A stretch of 37,615 nucleotides of DNA from an uncultured Bacteroidales bacterium (GTDB lineage: Bacteria; Bacteroidota; Bacteroidia; Bacteroidales; Bacteroidaceae). Below, piece by piece: positions 16,441-25,315 of the stretch. Both the position numbers and the translations under genes were made by a program. The stretch covers positions 1-37,615 of the forward strand of contig CADCGD010000017.1 of the NCBI GenBank assembly GCA_902800925.1. The letters run 5' to 3'. The notes beneath the pieces were generated by a model that saw only the letters and a list, made by a program, of their open reading frames with translations, had not been told where the DNA came from and searched no databases. How positions within the stretch are numbered: the stretch's first letter is position 1; every line of letters starts with the position of its first letter.

Positions 16441-17871
16441 ATGAAAAGACTGCTACTCATACTTGCCGTTCTGCTGGCCCTTCCTGCACTTTGTGCTGCC
16501 AGAGGACCAGTTGTCAATGAACGTGTCAAGTATAAGCCAGGGCCATCATTCATCTACCGCCTGTACCTTACCGACAAAAAGGGAACTCCCTACTCGCTTA
16601 ACCACCCCAGCCGCTACCTATCACGCCGTAGCATTGAACGCCGCAAGCGCCAACAGTTACCCCTAGACAGCACAGATTTGCCTGTCAATCCCCGTTACCT
16701 GCGACTTATCGAGCAACGAGGGGTTAGTATCGTTGGACAAAGCCGTTGGCAGAACACCGTTCTAGTACGACTGAAGGACAGCAGTATGGTTCACCATCTG
16801 GAACAGTTGCCATGTGTCCGCGGCAGCAAGTTGGTATGGATAGCCCCCGACTCTATCACACCCACTGCCATCAAGACTCCCTACCACGACGATTTCGAGG
16901 CTCGTGACAGTGTCGGAAGTGCTGAATATGGCAAGAGCCACAGCCAGATACATCTGCTGCAAGGCCATCGACTGCACCATATCGGACTCACTGGTCAAGA
17001 CATGATGATAGCCGTCATTGACGGCGGTTTTAAGAATGTCGACCGCATTCCTGCTTTTCAGCAGATAGACATCTGTGGCTTTCAAGACTTCGTCAACCCA
17101 GCCTCACCCAGCATTTTTGCCGAGACTGACCACGGCACAAAGGTCTTGTCGGCCATGGCTATCAACCAACCTTTCTTCTACATTGGCACAGCACCCCGTG
17201 CTTCCTACTGGCTACTACGTAGTGAAGACCAGCAAACCGAACAGGAGGTGGAGGAAGACTACTGGACCATGGCAGCAGAGTTTGCGGACTCCGTAGGTTG
17301 TGACCTGATTAACTCATCGTTAGGGTATAACGAGTACGACCATCCATGGATGTCGCACCGCCTTAGCCATCTTGACGGACGCACCGCCTTTGTCAGTCGC
17401 TCAGCATCGCTCTTGGCCAGTAAAGGAGTCGTTCTCGTCAACTCTGCTGGCAACTCTGGCATGGGACCATGGAAAAAGATTGGCGTTCCCTCCGATGCCG
17501 ACAACATACTGACCGTTGGCGCCATTACTGCCGACGAGCCCCGCCATATTGCGCCATTCAGTTCGGTAGGTCCTTCACAAGACGGACGTGTTAAACCCGA
17601 CGTGGTTGCCATAGGCGCCCCTACCTTTCTAGTCAATGGTCGCGGTGTAATCATGGAAGACATGGGCACATCGTTCTCCGCACCTACCATCTGTGGCCTG
17701 GCAGCCTGTCTGTGGCAAGGGATGCCTGAGAAGACGGCAGCAGAGATTATCGAACTAATCCGCCAGAGCGGTGACAATAAAGACCACCCCGACAACATCT
17801 ACGGCTATGGTGTTCCTAACTTTTGGCAGGCTTATATGAAAGGAAGAAGCGGACTACGTCCTAGTGAATAG
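16441..17871 (+). CDS. Secreted S8 (subtilisin-like) serine peptidase
   Basis: The protein has 476 residues from the ATG at 16441. That start puts a signal peptide at the N-terminus (MKRLLLILAVLL onward, cut near CAA-RG) and lies just after the promoter. A propeptide-like stretch of about 150 residues follows. The catalytic triad is visible: D194 in AVIDGG, H231 in DHGTKV and S411 in GTSFSAP, with N338 of the oxyanion hole in SAGNSG. It is exported to the periplasm or surface. I see no type IX secretion domain at the C-terminus, which stops soon after the catalytic domain. The final codons and the stop lie in a heptad array. Confidence 0.93.
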   Translation: MKRLLLILAVLLALPALCAARGPVVNERVKYKPGPSFIYRLYLTDKKGTPYSLNHPSRYLSRRSIERRKRQQLPLDSTDLPVNPRYLRLIEQRGVSIVGQSRWQNTVLVRLKDSSMVHHLEQLPCVRGSKLVWIAPDSITPTAIKTPYHDDFEARDSVGSAEYGKSHSQIHLLQGHRLHHIGLTGQDMMIAVIDGGFKNVDRIPAFQQIDICGFQDFVNPASPSIFAETDHGTKVLSAMAINQPFFYIGTAPRASYWLLRSEDQQTEQEVEEDYWTMAAEFADSVGCDLINSSLGYNEYDHPWMSHRLSHLDGRTAFVSRSASLLASKGVVLVNSAGNSGMGPWKKIGVPSDADNILTVGAITADEPRHIAPFSSVGPSQDGRVKPDVVAIGAPTFLVNGRGVIMEDMGTSFSAPTICGLAACLWQGMPEKTAAEIIELIRQSGDNKDHPDNIYGYGVPNFWQAYMKGRSGLRPSE

Positions 17872-17904
17872 AGAATAGTGAAGAGTGATGAGTGAAGAGT
17901 GAAT
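17863..17904 (+). repeat. Heptad array from the protease stop towards xseA
   Basis: Six 7-base units in perfect phase, consensus AGTGAAK (AGTGAAT, AGTGAAG, AGTGATG). The TAG stop of the protease spans the junction of units 1 and 2. TGA recurs with the units at 17865, 17879, 17886, 17893 and 17900, covering all three frames. The array ends 14 bases before the xseA ATG. Confidence 0.85.
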
Positions 17905-17918
17905 AATTTGCTACCGCC

Positions 17919-19109
17919 ATGAATAGTGAACATTTTACCCTACGTCAGCTTAATCTGATGGTGCGCGATACCATTGAGATGCAGCTATCCGATGAATATT
18001 GGGTAGAGGCAGAACTCTCAGAGTGTCGGGAGCGTGGTGGCCATTGCTATATGGAACTCATCGAGAAGGACGAGCACACCAACACCCCTGTGGCACGAGC
18101 CTCAGCAAAATGCTGGCGACAGACGTGGCAGATGCTACAGCCACACTTCGAGCGCGCCACTGGTCAGCCACTCCATGCAGGGTTGAAGGTGCTACTGCGC
18201 GTCTATGCGCAGTTCCACGAAGCCTACGGTTTCTCGTGGATAGTTACCGACATCGACCCCACCTACACCATTGGCGACATGGCTCGCAAGCGTCAGGAGA
18301 TTATCCGCCAACTGAAGGAAGAAGGCGTCTTCGACCTCCAGCGCGAGTTGCATATTCCCATGTTTGCCCAGCGCATTGCCGTCATCTCTGCGGCAGGAGC
18401 AGCAGGCTATGGCGATTTCATCCGCCAGTTGGAAGACAACGACTACGGCTTCAAATTCGAAGTGCAGCTATTTCCTGCCATCATGCAAGGCGAACAGGTA
18501 GAGAACTCTATCATCAATGCTTTGGAGCAAATCTATTCTCTCACCACTAACCCCTCACCTCTCACCTCTCCATTCGATGTGGTTTGTATTCTTCGTGGTG
18601 GTGGTGCCACTGCCGACCTTAGCGGTTTTGACACCTTGGCACTGGCAGAGAATGTGGCACAATTTCCGCTACCGATTATTACAGGTATTGGTCACGACCG
18701 CGACGAGAGCATTCTCGATATGGTTAGCAATACCCGCGTTAAGACCCCTACCGCCGCTGCTGCCCTGCTCATCGACAATCTGCTACAGGTATTGACACGT
18801 CTTGACAGCGCCCAACAGCGCATATCAACAGCTATCAGTCAGCGTTTTGCCACTCAGAAAGCACGACTAGACAGTCTGCAGACACTTCTTCCAGTCCTGG
18901 CACAACGCTTCCTGAGCAATGCCAAGCACCGTCTGGAATTGATAGAGATCCAGTTGCAGAGTTACGACCCACAGCTGTTGCTCCGTCGTGGCTATAGCAT
19001 TACACTCCACAACGGTCGTGCCGTACGTGACCCGCAACAGTTGAAGGCTGGCGACGAGATAGAGACACGCCTAGAGAAAGGAACCGTACGTTCCGTAGTT
19101 AAGAGTTAA
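17919..19109 (+). CDS. xseA: Exodeoxyribonuclease VII large subunit
   Basis: This 396-residue protein starts with an OB-fold DNA-binding domain (about 1-105, with YWVEAELSECRERGGHCYMEL). The catalytic domain follows, with DPTYTIGDMARKR near 113, LRGGGATADLSGFD at 225-238 and GIGHDRDESILDMV near 256. The C-terminus is a coiled helix region and a short RGYSIT domain. With XseB it degrades single-stranded DNA in both directions. Residues 207-219, rich in S, T, L and P, are encoded by an in-frame heptad array in a loop that I recall as shorter in relatives. The stop lies in another array. Confidence 0.95.
   Translation: MNSEHFTLRQLNLMVRDTIEMQLSDEYWVEAELSECRERGGHCYMELIEKDEHTNTPVARASAKCWRQTWQMLQPHFERATGQPLHAGLKVLLRVYAQFHEAYGFSWIVTDIDPTYTIGDMARKRQEIIRQLKEEGVFDLQRELHIPMFAQRIAVISAAGAAGYGDFIRQLEDNDYGFKFEVQLFPAIMQGEQVENSIINALEQIYSLTTNPSPLTSPFDVVCILRGGGATADLSGFDTLALAENVAQFPLPIITGIGHDRDESILDMVSNTRVKTPTAAAALLIDNLLQVLTRLDSAQQRISTAISQRFATQKARLDSLQTLLPVLAQRFLSNAKHRLELIEIQLQSYDPQLLLRRGYSITLHNGRAVRDPQQLKAGDEIETRLEKGTVRSVVKS
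18540..18574 (+). repeat. Heptad array inside the xseA coding region
   Basis: Five 7-base units in phase, consensus CTCACCT (CTCACCA, CTAACCC, CTCACCT twice, CTCCATT). They encode a serine, threonine and proline-rich loop of XseA. The coding strand of the array has no stop triplet in the frame used, whereas its complement AGGTGAG carries TGA once per unit and resembles the array at 17863-17904. Confidence 0.75.
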
Positions 19110-19124
19110 AAGTTAGGAGATAAT
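19097..19124 (+). repeat. Heptad array across the xseA stop, ending at the xseB start
   Basis: Four 7-base units in phase, consensus AGTTARR (AGTTAAG, AGTTAAA, AGTTAGG, AGATAAT). The xseA TAA at 19107-19109 lies in unit 2. Units 3 and 4 provide an AGGAG ribosome site, and the xseB ATG follows directly at 19125. Confidence 0.8.
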
Positions 19125-19316
19125 ATGAACGAGAATCTGAAATACGAAGAAGCGATGGCCCAGTTGGAAGCCATTGTACACAAGATGGAGTCTAACGAGT
19201 TGGATATAGACGAAATCGCTGCGCAGTTGAAAACCGCACAGCGACTTATCAAGTTCTGTCGTGATAAACTCACGAAGACAGAGTCCGAATTATTAAAAGA
19301 ACAGACCGAAGCTTAA
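19125..19316 (+). CDS. xseB: Exodeoxyribonuclease VII small subunit
   Basis: This 63-residue protein has the XseB pattern: YEEAMAQLEAIVHKME, then LDIDEIAAQLKTAQRLIKFCRDKLTKTE, predicted as two helices forming the coil that wraps XseA. It starts 15 bases after xseA with AGGAG at 19115-19119. Its last eight codons overlap the end of the convergent barrel-protein gene by 24 bases. Confidence 0.94.
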   Translation: MNENLKYEEAMAQLEAIVHKMESNELDIDEIAAQLKTAQRLIKFCRDKLTKTESELLKEQTEA

Positions 19317-20144
19317 AGCTTTGAACTGAGGATTCTCGATGACAGTACCGTCAACGGTAGCCTCCTTCTTCTTCAACACGCTCATCGGTGAGTACTTGAA
19401 GTATAGGCCAATGCCGCCAGACTTCAGGATACCCATGAAATCAACGGTAACAACATTGTAGTCAAAGCCCTTGGTGTTAACATCATAATAGTTATCACCA
19501 TTCTCCCATTCATTGTTGATGCGACCACGCAGGTTGAAGTTCACCACAGGACCTATTGAGAAGCTACTCTTGCTCTTCTTGCCAAATTTCTGGGTAAAAA
19601 GGAAAGGTACTGACAGGCTGAAGATCTTGATTTCAGACTCTGTCTTACTATCATCAGAACCGAACTGTGAAAAACCTACAATATCAGTATTCGGGACCTT
19701 TACAATCTGATTATCCTTGGGTACAGTATAGTTGCGCCAATCACACCACAGACCGGTAGAGTATGTCTGTGTCTTCCCCTTCGGCGTGTAGCAGTAACGC
19801 ACACCTACAAAGACCTCCGTCGATTTGAAAGTAGCAAATCCGTGACCACTGGGAGTATTGGTCGGAGCGGACCAACCGAGACCCAGGTCTAAAACCCATT
19901 TGTCTTCATCTTTTGCTACTTTCTTGATAAACTTGGTGCTTGTCTTTGTCTTGTCAATGGCGACGGTTGATTCATAACGGAAACTTTCATCATCCTGCTT
20001 GCCTGCAATCTTAATCTTCTGCACTGAATCGTTAGTCATCACAATAACCTTCTTGGGGTTGCTGAATGTCACAGTGTCGTTCATCTCTGTAGCACTTGCT
20101 GCTGTGCAGACTGTCAGTGCTACCATCATCATCAATTTTCTCAT
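19293..20144 (-). CDS. Outer-membrane beta-barrel protein, function unknown
   Basis: This 283-residue protein has a signal peptide (MRKLMMMVALTVCTAASA) and a charged linker. Alternating strands follow, such as WVLDLGLGWSAP, STEVFVGVRYCY, FSLSVPFLF and GIGLYFKYSP. It ends in FGLFF; a terminal phenylalanine is the usual outer-membrane assembly signal. It most resembles the small PorT/OMP_b-brl-type barrels of Bacteroidetes, but I do not recognise a specific family. It probably shares a transcript with the GH43 gene 19 bases upstream. Its 3' end overlaps that of xseB by 24 bases. Confidence 0.72.
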   Translation of the reverse strand: MRKLMMMVALTVCTAASATEMNDTVTFSNPKKVIVMTNDSVQKIKIAGKQDDESFRYESTVAIDKTKTSTKFIKKVAKDEDKWVLDLGLGWSAPTNTPSGHGFATFKSTEVFVGVRYCYTPKGKTQTYSTGLWCDWRNYTVPKDNQIVKVPNTDIVGFSQFGSDDSKTESEIKIFSLSVPFLFTQKFGKKSKSSFSIGPVVNFNLRGRINNEWENGDNYYDVNTKGFDYNVVTVDFMGILKSGGIGLYFKYSPMSVLKKKEATVDGTVIENPQFKALSFGLFF

Positions 20145-20163
20145 TTTCTCTATATTAAAACAT

Positions 20164-22239
20164 TTACAAAGTTGGTTTTACTGGAATAATCTTGCCGTCC
20201 TTGTCGAACATCAGACGGTCGATACACACCTCACGGTTATAGCCTGCGCTCCAGTCGAGCTTGGGCGCCTGTGGACGCTGGAAGCGGTGGTAGACGATGT
20301 ACCACTCGCCGGTGCCGGGCTTCTGTATGACGGCATGGTGACCGGTGCCGAATATCTGACGGTCGTTGTCGCGCTGCAGAATAATGGTCTTCTCGGCAGC
20401 CGTTACGGGTTGGCCGTTGCGCACAAGTGCTGTCGGTGAGTCACTGATGGCATAGCGCACACGGTAGTTCTTGGAACGAGTGTCGCACTCCGACCAGGTG
20501 AAATAGTACAGTCCGTTGCGATAGAAGACGTAACAGCCCTCGTTGTAGTTGAAGCGTGCCTTATCCTTGCGTGCCATCAAGACCACTGGTTCGCCCTTGA
20601 AGCTTATCATGTCGTCGTTCAGCTCAGCAGCAACTATAATACCATTACCCCAATACAGATAGTACTTGCCGGTCTGCGGGTCTTGGAAGACGTCGGGATC
20701 TATCGTGGCTCCACCGTTTTTCATAATAGGCAACTCTTTGGTGGCCAACGGCTTGCCCAATGCGTCCTTGAAGGGTCCTGCGGGGTTGTCACTGACGGCA
20801 ACACCTATTTTATCCTCTGCCACAAAGTAGTAGAAGTACAGCCATTCGTCGCCCTTCTTGACTTTTTTCTTGCCCATCATCTTCTTCCAGACGGCCTTCG
20901 ATACCTTTCGCTCAACGATACAGGGCGCCCAAGCCTTGCGGTTGGCCCACTGACAGTCTTTCTCAAGGTCGAAGATAACGCCCTCGTATTTCCACTCCTT
21001 CATGTCGGTGCTGGAATAGCAGCGGAAGTCGTGGTTGTCCCAGTTCTCCTGACCATCGGTGGTGGGATAGAGGTAGTACTTCTGGTCGCGCTCGGAATAG
21101 AGAATCTCCGGGTCAGCGTAGAGACCGTCAATGACGGGATTGTTCTTGTTAGGTGCCAGACGAGCCAGTTCATAGCCGTCGCTCCATGCCTGCAGACGGT
21201 CGTACTCCTCCTTGGTCAAACGCAGGAATGAGCCGTGCTGTGGTGCATTGACGCCCTCAATGTTGCGGGGCGACTTAAAGTTACGCATAAACTTGTCGGC
21301 GGTACACAGGCGGTAGTTGCGTGGCCGACTGGAATACTCGATATAGCCTATCACCCAATCGTCATGACCAGCCAACTGGAAGGCCGACACGCCCTCGCAT
21401 TTCTTCTTGCCCTCAAAGCTGACGTAGTCGTCTTCTACGGGTTCGCTCCACGGTCCTGTCAGGTTCTTGGCAGTAGCGGTAAACAGTCCAGGCTGTCCAC
21501 CCTCCTTTTTTATCATCATATGCCACTGCTGGTCGCTGTCGAGCCAGTTGATGTCGGCATCGATGGTGGCATAGCCCCAGTCGAAGAGCAACTTGGGCTG
21601 CGTCAGCTGGGTGAACGTCTCGTCAGCATACGAATAGTACATGCGGTCGTATTTCTCTTCGTCGCGGTTCCACATAGAGTAGTAAATGAAGTAACCGCCC
21701 TTGCGACCGTCGGGCCACGTGTAGTCAGCATCCCACTGTACCTGCGGAGCCCACACGCGATTCACTGTTGACCAATCCTTATAGACGCTGGGCGACTCTG
21801 GGTCACAGAAGTTCTCCAGTCCCTTGCGATAGTCGAAAGTCAGTGACTGCCAGTGTATCAAGTCGTCAGAGCGCAACAGATTAATGCCGTAGTTGTCCCA
21901 CTCTGCCTTTTTCTTCAAATCCTTAAAGCGCCCTACATTCATGTCGGTAGTAACCATCAGATAGCCCGTGCCATCGTGCTTGCGACAAATATAGGCGTCG
22001 CGTGTGGCTCCTTCAATCTTTGCCACCTTATAATCGCTGAAGATGCTGTCACCATTCAGCAAGTCGTGGTAATGGAAACCGTCTCGGCTCAACGCATAGG
22101 CCGTCCAAGCGCGTCCATGATCATTCATGTGACAATAGAGGTAGCCATAGTCGCCTCGTTGCAGATTCCCCTTCTGTTGGGCCTGCGCAGCGCCTGCAAC
22201 CAACAGCGTTAAAAGAAGACAGAGTGTTAGTTTTTTCAT
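20164..22239 (-). CDS. Secreted family 43 glycoside hydrolase with two five-blade domains
   Basis: I take the ATG at 22239 (691 residues). It begins a clear signal peptide (MKKLTLCLLLTLLVAG) and lies just after the promoter, whereas the ATG at 22272 lies upstream of it. Two GH43-like beta-propeller halves follow, about 30-355 and 365-690. The second has the clearest family residues: D376 in GLYADPEIL, the IDPDVF region near 515 and E567 in NEGCYVFY. The first half contains VWAPQVQWD and ATIDADINWL. Targets of GH43 are arabinan, arabinoxylan or similar side chains; the subfamily cannot be set by eye. No SusC/SusD pair lies nearby. Confidence 0.83.
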   Translation of the reverse strand: MKKLTLCLLLTLLVAGAAQAQQKGNLQRGDYGYLYCHMNDHGRAWTAYALSRDGFHYHDLLNGDSIFSDYKVAKIEGATRDAYICRKHDGTGYLMVTTDMNVGRFKDLKKKAEWDNYGINLLRSDDLIHWQSLTFDYRKGLENFCDPESPSVYKDWSTVNRVWAPQVQWDADYTWPDGRKGGYFIYYSMWNRDEEKYDRMYYSYADETFTQLTQPKLLFDWGYATIDADINWLDSDQQWHMMIKKEGGQPGLFTATAKNLTGPWSEPVEDDYVSFEGKKKCEGVSAFQLAGHDDWVIGYIEYSSRPRNYRLCTADKFMRNFKSPRNIEGVNAPQHGSFLRLTKEEYDRLQAWSDGYELARLAPNKNNPVIDGLYADPEILYSERDQKYYLYPTTDGQENWDNHDFRCYSSTDMKEWKYEGVIFDLEKDCQWANRKAWAPCIVERKVSKAVWKKMMGKKKVKKGDEWLYFYYFVAEDKIGVAVSDNPAGPFKDALGKPLATKELPIMKNGGATIDPDVFQDPQTGKYYLYWGNGIIVAAELNDDMISFKGEPVVLMARKDKARFNYNEGCYVFYRNGLYYFTWSECDTRSKNYRVRYAISDSPTALVRNGQPVTAAEKTIILQRDNDRQIFGTGHHAVIQKPGTGEWYIVYHRFQRPQAPKLDWSAGYNREVCIDRLMFDKDGKIIPVKPTL

Positions 22240-22261
22240 GTCATTGTAGTTTATGCGGGTG

Positions 22262-22292
22262 CAAAGATACACAAAAAAGTAGACATTTCACA
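22262..22292 (-). promoter_or_regulatory. Probable promoter of the GH43 gene
   Basis: The minus strand has TATCTTTG (22269-22262). The -33 position is only a weak match (TGTG at 22292-22289). The predicted start is about 18 bases before the ATG at 22239. Confidence 0.6.
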
Positions 22293-22308
22293 CTTTTCAC
22301 ATAAAATA

Positions 22309-22340
22309 CTTGCACAAATGACAGATTTTGATTACTTTTG
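22309..22340 (+). promoter_or_regulatory. Promoter of the ilvE operon
   Basis: CTTG at 22309-22312 and TACTTTTG at 22333-22340 with a 20-base spacer. The predicted start is about 40 bases before the ilvE ATG. It is divergent from the GH43 promoter in the same 145-base gap. Confidence 0.75.
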
Positions 22341-22384
22341 CCAGCAATTTGGAAACGAGTGATTATCAAAACATATAGACGATT

Positions 22385-23401
22385 ATGAAAAATTTAGACT
22401 GGGGTAGCCTTTCGTTCGGCTACATGAAGACCGACTACAACGTTCGTTGCTACTATCGCGACGGCAAGTGGGGAGAAATCGAAGTTTGCTCTGACGAGTA
22501 TCTGAAGTTGCACATGGCAGCAACCTGTCTGCACTACGGTCAGGAGGCTTTCGAGGGTTTGAAGGCCTACCGCTGCAAGGATGGCAAGGTGCGCGTTTTC
22601 CGCATGGAGGAGAATGCCGCTCGTCTGCAGAGCACCTGTCGTGGAATTATGATGCCTGAGGTGAGCACCGAGCTGTTCTGCGAGATGGTGAAGAAGGTGG
22701 TACGCCTCAATCAGGAGTGGATTCCTACCTACGAGAGCGGTGCTACGCTCTATATCCGTCCGCTGCTCATCGGTACAAGCGCACAGGTGGGTGTTCATCC
22801 CGCCAAGGAATATTGCTTCCTCATCTTCGTAACGCCCGTAGGTCCGTACTTCAAGGGTGGCTTCTCCAGCAATCCTTACGTCATTATCCGCGACTACGAC
22901 CGCAGTGCACCTCTGGGTACTGGTAAGTACAAGGTAGGTGGCAACTACGCAGCCTCTCTGTTTGCCAACAACTTGGCTCACGAGAAGGGGTATGCCTGCG
23001 AGTTCTATCTGGACGCCAAGGAGAAGAAATACATGGACGAGTGTGGTGCTGCCAACTTCTTCGGTATTAAGGACAACACCTACGTCACTCCGAAGTCAAC
23101 CTCTATCCTGCCCTCTATCACCAACAAGTCGCTGATGCAGGTGGCTGAAGACCTGGGCATGAAGGTAGAGCGCCGTCCTATTCCCGAGGAAGAGCTGGAG
23201 ACCTTCGAGGAGGCTGGTGCATGCGGAACAGCCGCTGTCATCTCGCCCATCTCTTACATCGACGACCTCGACACTGGCAAGCGCTACTCGTTTGGCGAGA
23301 AGCCCGGACCTATGTCTAAGAAGCTCTTCGATACGCTCCGTGGCATCCAGTATGGTGAGATTGAAGACAAGCACGGCTGGACAACGGTCGTAATTGAATA
23401 A
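22385..23401 (+). CDS. ilvE: Branched-chain amino acid aminotransferase
   Basis: This 338-residue fold-type IV PLP enzyme has YGQEAFEGLKAYR near 51-63, the PLP lysine in GTGKYKVGGNYAAS near 179, and CGAANFFGIKDNT near 219. A late EAGACGTAAVISPI completes the pattern. It interconverts leucine, isoleucine and valine with their keto acids in the cytoplasm. It leads the plus-strand run to 30531 and is followed by trmB after only 3 bases. Length is typical of the larger BCAT type. Confidence 0.95.
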   Translation: MKNLDWGSLSFGYMKTDYNVRCYYRDGKWGEIEVCSDEYLKLHMAATCLHYGQEAFEGLKAYRCKDGKVRVFRMEENAARLQSTCRGIMMPEVSTELFCEMVKKVVRLNQEWIPTYESGATLYIRPLLIGTSAQVGVHPAKEYCFLIFVTPVGPYFKGGFSSNPYVIIRDYDRSAPLGTGKYKVGGNYAASLFANNLAHEKGYACEFYLDAKEKKYMDECGAANFFGIKDNTYVTPKSTSILPSITNKSLMQVAEDLGMKVERRPIPEEELETFEEAGACGTAAVISPISYIDDLDTGKRYSFGEKPGPMSKKLFDTLRGIQYGEIEDKHGWTTVVIE

Positions 23402-23404
23402 TAC

Positions 23405-24166
23405 ATGGGAAAAGGCAAGCTGGCGAAATTCGCCGACATGGAAACCTATGAGAACGTGTTCCAATACCCTTATTCGGTAGTGGAACATGTTCCTTTTGAG
23501 ATGCAGGGACACTGGCGCGAGGACTACTTCCACAACAACAACCCCATCGTCTTGGAGTTGGGCTGTGGCAAGGGAGAGTATACCGTTGGACTGGCTAAGA
23601 AGTATCCCGACGTCAACTTCATCGGTGTCGACATCAAGGGAGCGCGCATGTGGACAGGAGCCACACAGGCCCTGCAGGAAGGACTGAAGAACGTAGCCTT
23701 TCTGCGCACCAACATCGAGATCATCGAGCGCTTCTTCTCTGAGGGCGAGGTGCAGGAGATATGGCTCACCTTCAGCGACCCGCAGATGAAGAATCCGCGC
23801 AAGCGTCTGACGTCCACCTACTTTCTGGAGCGCTATCGTAAGTTCCTCGTGGATGGAGGCATTATCCATCTGAAGACGGACTCGAACTTCCTCTTCACCT
23901 ATACCGACTACATGGTGGCACACAACCACCTGCCCGTGCTGCTTTCCACGCGCAACCTCTATGCCGAAGGAGAGCCCTTTGCCGAGGCTGCCAGCATCCA
24001 GACCTACTACGAAGGCATGTGGATAGCGCGAGGACTGGACATCAAGTACTTGCAGTTCCGACTGCCCCAAAACACCAAACTGGAGGAGCCCGACGTGGAG
24101 ATAGAGCTCGACGACTACCGCTCCTACCACCGCGATAAGCGCAGTTCAAAAGACAAAGCAAAATAA
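23405..24166 (+). CDS. trmB: tRNA (guanine-N7-)-methyltransferase
   Basis: This 253-residue protein has the SAM-binding [10 protein letters not shown] at 51-60, [12 protein letters not shown] near 77, and the family block [18 protein letters not shown] near 118-135, where TrmB normally reads FPDPWPKKRH. It methylates G46 of tRNAs. It follows ilvE by 3 bases and precedes mrp by 6 bases. The [11 protein letters not shown] variant is, from memory, common in Bacteroidetes. Confidence 0.94.
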   Translation: MGKGKLAKFADMETYENVFQYPYSVVEHVPFEMQGHWREDYFHNNNPIVLELGCGKGEYTVGLAKKYPDVNFIGVDIKGARMWTGATQALQEGLKNVAFLRTNIEIIERFFSEGEVQEIWLTFSDPQMKNPRKRLTSTYFLERYRKFLVDGGIIHLKTDSNFLFTYTDYMVAHNHLPVLLSTRNLYAEGEPFAEAASIQTYYEGMWIARGLDIKYLQFRLPQNTKLEEPDVEIELDDYRSYHRDKRSSKDKAK

Positions 24167-24172
24167 ACTACA

Positions 24173-25285
24173 ATGACATTATATCCGAAAATGATTATGG
24201 ACGCGCTGGCTACGGTGACGTATGCCGGCACGAAGAAGAACCTCGTGGAGAGCGAGATGGTGGCTGACCAACCTGCTGTTGCCCAGCGCGAGGACGGCTC
24301 GTGGAAGGTAACCGTCGTACTGGAATTTCCCCGCGAGACTGACCCGTTTCTGAAGTCTACCGTCAAGTCTGCCGAGGCTGCCATCAAGTACCACTGCGGC
24401 AAGGATGTAGAGGTGGAAATCGTGACCGACTTCAAGTCGAAGCCCCGTCCCAAGGGCGACGAACTTCTCAGCGGCGTAAAGAACATTATTGCCGTCAGCT
24501 CTGGCAAGGGTGGCGTGGGCAAGTCGACCGTCTCTGCCAATCTGGCTATCGCACTGGCTCGTCTGGGCTATAAGGTCGGACTGCTGGATTGCGACATCTT
24601 CGGTCCCTCGATGCCTAAGATGTTCCACGTAGAAGACGAGCGCCCCTATGCCGTCGAGAAAGACGGTCGACAGCTGATAAACCCCATCGAGGCCTACGGT
24701 GTAAAGATGCTCTCTATTGGTTTCTTCGTCTCTCCCGACACGGCAACGTTGTGGCGTGGTGGCATGGCGACGAGTGCGCTGAAACAGCTTATTGCCGATG
24801 CTGACTGGGGTGAGCTGGACTACTTTATTCTCGACACACCACCGGGCACCTCAGACATCCACCTGACGCTGTTGCAGACGCTAGCCATCACGGGTGCTGT
24901 TATCGTCTCTACGCCCCAGCAGGTGGCACTGGCCGACGCGCGCAAGGGCATCGACATGTATCGCAACGAGAAGGTCAACGTGCCCATCCTCGGTCTCATC
25001 GAGAACATGGCGTGGTTCACCCCTGCCGAACTGCCTGAGAACAAGTATTACATCTTTGGCAAGGAAGGCTGCAAGCAGTTGGCTGAAGAGATGAACGTTC
25101 CCCTACTCGCCCAGATTCCGCTGGTTCAGGGCATCTGCGACAGCGGTGACAAAGGCGAACCAGCAGCACTGAACAGCGAAACGGCTACCGGTCTGGCATT
25201 CATCAATCTGGCTCAGGCCGTGGTTACCGTCGTCAACCGCCGCAACAAGGAGCAGCCAGCCACCAAGATTGTAGGCGTGAAATAA
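24173..25285 (+). CDS. Mrp/NBP35-family iron-sulfur cluster carrier ATPase
   Basis: This 370-residue protein has an N-terminal MIP18 (DUF59)-like domain, about 1-90. The ParA/MinD-like P-loop ATPase follows with GKGGVGKST at 111-119, DCDIFGPSMP near 139 and DTPPGTSDIHLT near 222. The family (ApbC/Mrp) binds and delivers 4Fe-4S clusters. The CxxC pair that binds the cluster in many members is not evident, so cluster binding may rely on other residues. It sits tightly after trmB. Confidence 0.92.
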   Translation: MTLYPKMIMDALATVTYAGTKKNLVESEMVADQPAVAQREDGSWKVTVVLEFPRETDPFLKSTVKSAEAAIKYHCGKDVEVEIVTDFKSKPRPKGDELLSGVKNIIAVSSGKGGVGKSTVSANLAIALARLGYKVGLLDCDIFGPSMPKMFHVEDERPYAVEKDGRQLINPIEAYGVKMLSIGFFVSPDTATLWRGGMATSALKQLIADADWGELDYFILDTPPGTSDIHLTLLQTLAITGAVIVSTPQQVALADARKGIDMYRNEKVNVPILGLIENMAWFTPAELPENKYYIFGKEGCKQLAEEMNVPLLAQIPLVQGICDSGDKGEPAALNSETATGLAFINLAQAVVTVVNRRNKEQPATKIVGVK

Positions 25286-25315
25286 AACAACAACATACTA
25301 CATTAACAAACTACT

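Noticed and set aside
20131-20153. Duplicate ATTTTCTC block at the barrel-protein start
   Set aside because: Two copies only, partly explained by the codons for Met-Arg-Lys; not counted with the arrays.
23096-24130. 344-codon reading frame antisense to ilvE and trmB
   Set aside because: It crosses two well-supported genes and has no recognisable motif.
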